Shown here: in pieces, positions 17,601 through 22,376 of the stretch
Numbering within the stretch: the first letter of the stretch is position 1
Layout of the letters: every line of letters begins with the position of its first letter
Source of the DNA: Discostella pseudostelligera
Taxonomy: Eukaryota; Bacillariophyta; Thalassiosirophyceae; Thalassiosirales; Thalassiosiraceae
Assembly: GCA_036940085.1 (NCBI GenBank)
Contig: JALLBK010000207.1
Span: 3,272 to 25,647 of the forward strand
Direction of reading: 5' to 3'
DNA length: 22,376 nucleotides
Made by a program: the position numbers and the translations under genes
Notes under the pieces: generated by a model
Told to the model about the DNA's origin: nothing
Databases searched by the model: none
The model's input: the letters and a program-made list of their open reading frames with translations, nothing else

Positions 17601-19551
17601 CTTTGCCGACTTTGCCGACTTCACTACTTTTGAGCGTCTAATTTACCTCGTTGCCGGGCTTAGAATGGAGCGAAGTATTTTCTCGCCTCTTCAAAGCTGA
17701 ATAATGAGAAGAGTGGAGGGAAAGTGAACGGGAAATATTTCGCTACCGATAGGAAGATTGACCTGTTATACATCGGCCTGAATAGCCTTGATACCGAGCT
17801 TGAAAAGTTATGTGCCTTCTCTTCATTGGCACCGGAGAAAGCTGTTGCAAGGCTTGGTGAGATTATATTACCTACCGAATCGCTTTCCATTATGCATGAT
17901 CTGACCTTTGAAAATTCATCCTTGTACACAAATAGGTCATCTCCAAAGTGATGCTCAGAATGTCCTGTACATTAAACCTCATGAAATAGAACAGATCGAA
18001 GAAAAAGGACACGAGGGTGAGTCGGCTTGTTTCTGCACCTCGTATTTCTCTTCGTGGTGAATGAGGTTTGCTCACACTGTTTCTATTTGCTATGTCAAGG
18101 CTGTGGATTCTTTCCAGATGGTTATTTTGATGGAAAGGTTGGTGGAAAGTTTGATTCAGTGCAAGTCCGCATTCTTGGGCCAACACTCGGCATGGCGAAG
18201 GGAATGTTGCTAAGAAAACCTGGGATCTCTCGCATTCAGTTACCATCGAGCATGTTCAAGGCCCCTCCTAGCCATATTTGCAATGACAGCTTTGCAGCAG
18301 TGATAATCAAAAATGTTTTTCCGAGTGAAGAAAACAAGCAACTGGGGCGCTTTTTGGATCCTGTGGTGGATGCTCGCGATAGCTGGACAGCGAACGACAA
18401 AAGGCCTCTGAGTGACATGTACCAGCGAATGCTGGTCGGGTATGGAGTCAAAAAATCAGTTGTTGATGAGTATGCACAGTCCGCAAGGAATCCAATTAAG
18501 TTGAAACACGGTCACTTCAAAGGGTGTGTCGATCCTACTGGAGCACTTCCAGAGAATAAAGTGTTTATCTCTGGATATACCACGGACGCCAGCAATAAAC
18601 GCGTACTCTTTGGCGAAGCTCATTCAAGGATATTCTTAAGCCGAAGTCCGTGTTTAGCGCCTTCAGATGCGAAAATGGTGTCTGTCGTCGGGAGCAAACC
18701 GGAAGAGATGTCAATGGATGATTGGAATATATTATGTAGTTATGATTTTGGTACCATTATTTTCCCACAGTCATTAGTTTCGATGACATGCGTCATTGCA
18801 GGTGAGAGTTTCAATCCATTTTGTTTTTTTCTATGGTTTGGTGTTCCTCACCACTTTTACGCATTGTTTTTAGATGGCGATCTCGATGGCGATGGTAAGA
18901 AGATTGATATGATGTAGGCCGTTCACATTCTCCACCTGAATCCTCACATTCATCGTTGATAATTTCTTGACAGATTATTTTGTATTATGGGATGAAAGGC
19001 TAATTCGCCAATTAAGTCATTGCAAGGACGAACGCACATCGAAGGCGAGAGCCTTGCTCCATAAACTTGAGCTGCCAAAAAAGGTTCAGCATTCTGTGAA
19101 CAAAGCGACGGAATTTTCACCAATCGCAGACAGTGAATGGCTTAGTAAAGCGCAGGATTTGATGCTGTGAGTGCGTGAGAGTGAAATTATTTTGCTTGCA
19201 TAACAAGAGCTCTCATTGTTCACTCTTCATATGGCAGTGATTTTCCCACGCAACTAAAAGCCTCCGATATGGTAAGCAAGCTCTACAAATTATGTGTAGA
19301 TGCATCAAAACGGGATGACGACTATGTTGATCTATGCGACGAAGATGCGGTGGCGTATGCAAGGTGAGTTCTGCTTCTTTGTTCAATGTCTCATTCAATG
19401 ACTTATTAAATAACACTCCTTTATGGCTGGTAGCGCCTACAAGGACGCAATGGACATTCAAAAACATGGTGGGCAAATCCACCTTCCACAACACCTCCAC
19501 ATCAATCTTCCCAAGGGAAGTCGACATTTACTGACATCGTATTCAGAATAG
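14125..19551 (+). CDS. Chromatin-reader / RNA-dependent RNA polymerase fusion (4 GW-SP repeats, 2 PHD, 2 CXXC, RdRP)
   Basis: Ten exons: 14125-15109, 15204-16883, 16959-17581, 17664-17856, 17936-18016, 18100-18801, 18874-18894, 18974-19166, 19238-19363, 19434-19551. All nine introns are GT-AG (70-94 nt), phases agree, and the sum is 1573 codons. Order: Ser run 163-173; GW-SP repeat A (about 212-281); PHD1 (320-362; CFMC, then [15 protein letters not shown] and CCEC); CXXC1 (371-415; CGEC to KQFGG); repeats B, C, D (Trp 447, 591, 737); PHD2 (881-922); CXXC2 (931-977; KQRFGG); RdRP (about 1050-1565). RdRP marks are [23 protein letters not shown], the catalytic DLDGD at 1424-1428 followed by [10 protein letters not shown], and a C-terminal [16 protein letters not shown] fingers read histone tails, CXXC fingers bind unmethylated CpG, and cellular RdRPs make dsRNA for small-RNA silencing. 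The start is the first in-frame ATG (AACATGG). The linker between CXXC2 and RdRP lies within one exon, which argues for a single protein. The RdRP region seems shorter than plant RDR proteins. Confidence 0.85.
14611..14643 (+). repeat. (AGT)10 microsatellite coding for poly-Ser
   Basis: Ten AGT units followed by AGC, in frame in the reader-RdRP gene, encoding Ser 163-173. Copy-number change here would alter only the length of a disordered linker. Confidence 0.85.
15481..16670 (+). repeat. Three tandem units of about 440 nt (GW-SP repeats B, C, D)
   Basis: Coding tandem repeat inside the reader-RdRP gene. Units begin near 15481, 15922 and 16360 (periods about 441 and 438 nt). Each carries a lead-in ([14 protein letters not shown] in C and D), then PPGxGW, WISPVRxIEFKRH, ACxFExLRxxFGSDEVxAWEE and VVSPQNHDA. 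Units C and D are nearly identical in long nucleotide stretches, pointing to recent duplication or gene conversion. A fourth, more diverged copy (A) lies upstream at about 14755-14970, before PHD1. Confidence 0.88.
16884..16958 (+). other. In-frame 75-nt intron inside PHD2
   Basis: GTAAGC donor and TTTTAG acceptor. It lies at the same codon and phase as the 94-nt intron 15110-15203 in PHD1 (after DGG, phase 1). Unlike that intron, it has no stop and is a multiple of three, so unspliced RNA would stay open and insert 25 residues into the zinc-binding core of PHD2. Splicing restores [10 protein letters not shown], so removal is the functional reading. Confidence 0.75.
18874..18894 (+). other. 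21-nt microexon carrying the RdRP catalytic motif
   Basis: Flanked by a TTTTTAG acceptor and a GTAAGA donor, with phase-1 junctions on both sides. With the flanking split codons it encodes DGDLDGD-D, the metal-binding active site of cellular RdRPs, joining CVIA to YFVLWDERL. Skipping it would keep the frame but delete the catalytic Asp triad. Confidence 0.8.
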
Positions 19552-19905
19552 TCACCTAGCACCCAGACGACATGTTCATGACGGCCACCTGCCTCACGAG
19601 GGAGCTGAAAGAGAACGAGTCAAATACGACAGCTGATTTGTATGATAAATCTATTTAATAGCTACTTAGGTTGGAATGATGTTCCATTTGTATGCGCTAT
19701 ACAGTCTGATGAGAGCCTATCACCATAAGCCATTCTAATTCGTTCACTTGTCGCAGGCATGCGGAACTCAAAATATTCTATCCCACCCCGTGCTGCTGCC
19801 TCTCGGCATCTTTGATTGCATAAAACACACTGGTGGTATTCCAACCGCCGTACTACCATAAACAGCAACAAAACATGTCAGCACCTTATCATAGTGCACC
19901 ATTGA

Positions 19906-20169
19906 ACATTTCACATTTCTGGAACTGCATTAAAGGCAGGGATTTTGAATGTCCCTGTATTGAACAACAATCAATTCGATGAAGATAAAGCTTTCCGAGT
20001 TAATTTATGGCTACGTAGTCGGGGCAATGGGGCGCTCCTGGTGTAACCGTTGGGGAGAGTTCCAACACCCTGGTCCTTGTGTGAATACCTTTGCCTCGGC
20101 ATCAACTACTTCCTCAATGGTACACAACCCATGCCCTTGGATTATAGTCTCTTCAATTTGTTGCCAACA
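19906..20169 (+). pseudogene. Possible decayed coding fragment, unknown family
   Basis: One frame stays open for 46 codons (19906-20043, containing AGILNVPVLNNNQFDEDKAF), meets a TAA, then continues in the same frame for 41 codons (20047-20169, containing LCLGINYFLNGTQPMPLDYS) to a TGA. Residue composition looks protein-like rather than random. There is no ATG at its start and I cannot name a family. It could be chance. Confidence 0.2.
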
Positions 20170-21348
20170 TGAATTGCTGGATTGATACTAGAACCGACAT
20201 CGACAAACACACATCCTCACAAAGTTGTTGTTTAGTGATCGCCCGTGATATGGTTGCCCCTGCCCACTGCCAACGATATCAATGATACTTATTGCATATC
20301 GACGAGCTCACGAGACTTTCGTCTTGTTTCGACTGTCTGCTAGATGACAATGGCGCACGCATGGCTCCGATGCGGCAGCATGCGAGAGATGACGGAAGCA
20401 ACATTGGCAACCAGCAATGGCAAAGAATGCGGCAATACCAACAGTCAACGACGAGGATGCCGATACCAGTGAGGAAAGTTGCAAAAATATCCAAGAAGAA
20501 CTCGTGTAGACAAGCAAGATCAGAAGGAGCGAGAGTGCAGTTCTTTTGTCTGCATCTAAACGAATTCAATAGTAATGTTGTCACGTGTGGTACCACCGCT
20601 GATGAGTTACCAATTGTAAATAGACCTGTGCTTTTCATGCAATGCTTTCCCAAGCCCAAGCTAGAAGCAAGTGGAATGATATCCCTAGCGCGATCGCCTG
20701 TAGTATGATGAAAATATGATAGATGCACCTCCGATCACTGAATTTCATGCACCCCCCCATTTGACAAGATTGTTGTTACATCAAAACGAGGACGGCCTAA
20801 TGGTACAACTGGCACCTCAGCGAATTTGTGGACGATGCATTGGAAGCTCACCATCTATTATTTAATTCTAAGAGTGATAATATGTATTAGGAGCGATTAG
20901 GAAAATGAATGATAATATGAAATAAATACAGCTTACCTCTTGGCTTCATATTGCATGGCTGTTTGTTGCATTATCAATTCAGTTGGTCGGTATTATTATT
21001 TCGTCGGAGCTTGACGACTTGTCCTCAGCATGCTGTCGATATATGTGCCAACGCTGCCATGATAGCTCGCTAAGTAGTACCCCCCCCTATGATGCTTATC
21101 GTCTCCCTACTGTTACTTGGTGATGCCATGCTGTTACAAACTGTGATGGCGACAGTGCATTTCGATGGATGAGATGCGATCATGTGGAAATTGGCGTTGG
21201 GTGACACTGTCACTTCGCAGCAAGCCATTATCACTGAACTCAAAGATGCGGCGACATGAGGAGAGGAGCCTGGATGACACGCTCGTGGATGGGGAGAAGG
21301 ACGAAATACTCGACGAATTTGTTGCAAGCTTCATCGACACCATCTGAT

Positions 21349-21485
21349 AAATGTAACAATCGGATAAAACATCACTCCAACAAATCTCCAACGAATCATC
21401 ACACTACGGATTAGCTGGGCTTAATCAACCCAAATGTAACAATCATACGACATTCCCTGCGATTCTTTCCCAAAAATGTAACATC
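21349..21485 (+). promoter_or_regulatory. Three copies of an AAATGTAACA motif upstream of the WYPD gene
   Basis: AAATGTAACAATC occurs at 21349-21361 and 21432-21444, and AAATGTAACATC at 21474-21485. Starts are 83 and 42 nt apart, about 190-325 nt upstream of the ATG at 21673, all in the same orientation. They may be transcription factor sites or remnants of a short repeat. Confidence 0.4.
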
Positions 21486-21672
21486 GTCACGGATGATACA
21501 AAATGGGGTAAGGACCAGCTGAGCTTTTTGAACATCGCCATCCTCTGCGATGATGCATTAGTATCATTCGCCCGGCCGACAACATACGACTACAACATCA
21601 ACCCGACGAGCAGAGAGATGGCATAAACGAGATCAAGTGAACATAAAGTTTTCAAACTGCCCGACCCTCACC

Positions 21673-22376
21673 ATGAAGCTCTCCCTGCACCTCCTGCTTC
21701 TTGCTGCTGCTGCCAACAGCAGCATGACGATGATGATGGTGGCTGCGGATGACGCTTTGTTTCACAACACTGTGGACAAAGACACCATCACAGCAAATGC
21801 TATGGCAAAGGCTCGTCGCGACCTTGAGGCCTCATGTGCCTCGATGGCTGCCTATCATCCCGACTACTCTCTCCCATGGAGCCAAGGCAAGTGCGAACTA
21901 ACCATCACTTGTTTTTCCAACAGTTATGCCACGGAATTGGCCTGTTGCAAAGCGGAGTATGCTGGACAGGATTCCGGCATTTGCTTGAGCCAGTTGGATA
22001 ATCCTCCCACTACAAGTCCAACAAAAAAGGGAGGACCTGACATTTGGTACCCTGATTACTCACTTGCTTGGACCGAAGGGAAATGTGTCAACACCGTTCC
22101 CAGGCCCAACAACGCCAACCCCATGTTTGCCTCACAGTTGGCCTGCTGTAAGTCAGCATATGCTGGACAGTCGAGCAACATATGCATTGCTGCGCTTGCC
22201 AACCCACCCACCTTCAGTCCTACGAAACCGGGAGGACGGGACGCCTGGTACCCTGATTACTCATTCACATGGACTGAAGGGAAATGTATCAACACAGCAG
22301 TACTACCAGTGCCCAGCGGCGGACCCGTTTACACCGCACAACTAGCTTGTTGCAAGGGAGCATATGGAGGACAGCT
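21673..22376 (+). CDS. Secreted Cys-rich WYPD tandem-repeat protein (5' partial)
   Basis: Open from CACCATGAAG to the window end (234 codons), so the 3' part is missing. Residues 1-26 form a signal peptide (MKLSLHLLLLAAAANSS, then MMMVAADD). Three repeats of 64-67 residues follow, starting near 61, 125 and 192. Each has the pattern [WY]xPDYSxxWxxGKC, then a Cys-containing or Pro-rich stretch, LACCKxxYxGQ and a final C. Spacers such as PTFSPTKPGG are Ser/Thr/Pro-rich, as in cell-surface proteins. Repeats 2 and 3 share identical nucleotide runs (TGGTACCCTGATTACTCA), so they are recent copies. I associate this repeat with diatom secreted or cell-wall-associated proteins of unknown function, where the cysteines probably form disulfides. 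No intron is needed in the visible part. Confidence 0.82.
   Translation, partial: MKLSLHLLLLAAAANSSMTMMMVAADDALFHNTVDKDTITANAMAKARRDLEASCASMAAYHPDYSLPWSQGKCELTITCFSNSYATELACCKAEYAGQDSGICLSQLDNPPTTSPTKKGGPDIWYPDYSLAWTEGKCVNTVPRPNNANPMFASQLACCKSAYAGQSSNICIAALANPPTFSPTKPGGRDAWYPDYSFTWTEGKCINTAVLPVPSGGPVYTAQLACCKGAYGGQ

Larger units (their letters stand above)
19552..21672. other. 2.1-kb region without a convincing gene
   Basis: Several short frames exist but none shows a recognisable domain or clear splice structure. Three stretches look faintly coding. The first is about 19559-19660 (HPDDMFMTATCLTRELKENE, stop after about 32 residues). The second is 19906-20169 (listed separately). The third is about 21165-21347, ending DGEKDEILDEFVASFIDT. 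They may be relics of decayed genes or transposons. The last 330 nt probably hold the promoter of the secreted-protein gene at 21673. Confidence 0.5.

Noticed and set aside
17582..17641. Separate short reading end after [17 protein letters not shown] as a natural C-terminus, making reader and RdRP two genes
   Set aside because: A perfect GTAAGT donor lies at the point where homology to RdRP continues in the next exon ([12 protein letters not shown]) in matching phase.
20279..20728. Antisense 149-codon and sense 138-codon frames in the gene-poor region
   Set aside because: They overlap one another on opposite strands, have no motif, and their composition is not convincing.

Overview
The window looks like nuclear DNA from a diatom, most likely a centric one. 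This is an inference from three things. Genes are spaced compactly with short GT-AG introns of 70-143 nt. One pre-protein carries a bipartite leader resembling diatom plastid targeting. The right edge holds a secreted protein with the Cys-rich WYPD-type tandem repeats I associate with diatom surface proteins. All intron/exon models below were built by eye from splice sites, reading phase and domain continuity.

Layout. (1) 1-1786: gene-free, low-complexity DNA almost without CpG (six in about 1800 bases), ending abruptly at a CpG-rich gene start. (2) 1994-4273 (+): three-exon, Golgi-type O-fucosyltransferase family protein. (3) 4409-5125 (-): syntaxin-like Q-SNARE with no evident membrane anchor. 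(4) 5126-5691: intergenic, with a 42-nt AT-rich tandem repeat and a small palindrome. (5) 5692-9246 (+): four-exon PDZ-PX-VPS9 protein, a probable Rab5-type guanine nucleotide exchange factor on endosomes. (6) 9779-11338 (+): unrecognised low-complexity protein. (7) 11584-13674 (-): HAD-superfamily hydrolase with a C-terminal zinc ribbon and a likely plastid leader. (8) 13675-14124: divergent promoter region with two E2F-like sites. (9) 14125-19551 (+): ten-exon gene, described below. (10) 19552-21672: about 2.1 kb with no convincing gene, perhaps decayed fragments, plus three copies of an AAATGTAACA-type motif. (11) 21673-22376 (+): 5' part of a secreted WYPD-repeat protein, cut by the window end.

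The standout is the gene at 14125-19551. Its phase-consistent model encodes 1573 residues. The N-terminal two thirds hold four copies of a GPGW...SP...AC.FE.LR..FG repeat (possibly MBD-like), two PHD fingers and two CXXC zinc fingers. The C-terminal third is a eukaryotic RNA-dependent RNA polymerase of the RNA-silencing type with an intact DLDGD catalytic motif, which sits on a 21-nt microexon. This is a CpG/histone reader fused to the enzyme that amplifies small-RNA silencing, so it could be a one-protein link between chromatin marks and dsRNA synthesis. The CpG-depleted block at the left edge, if caused by methylation and deamination, is the kind of DNA such a system might act on. That link is inference.
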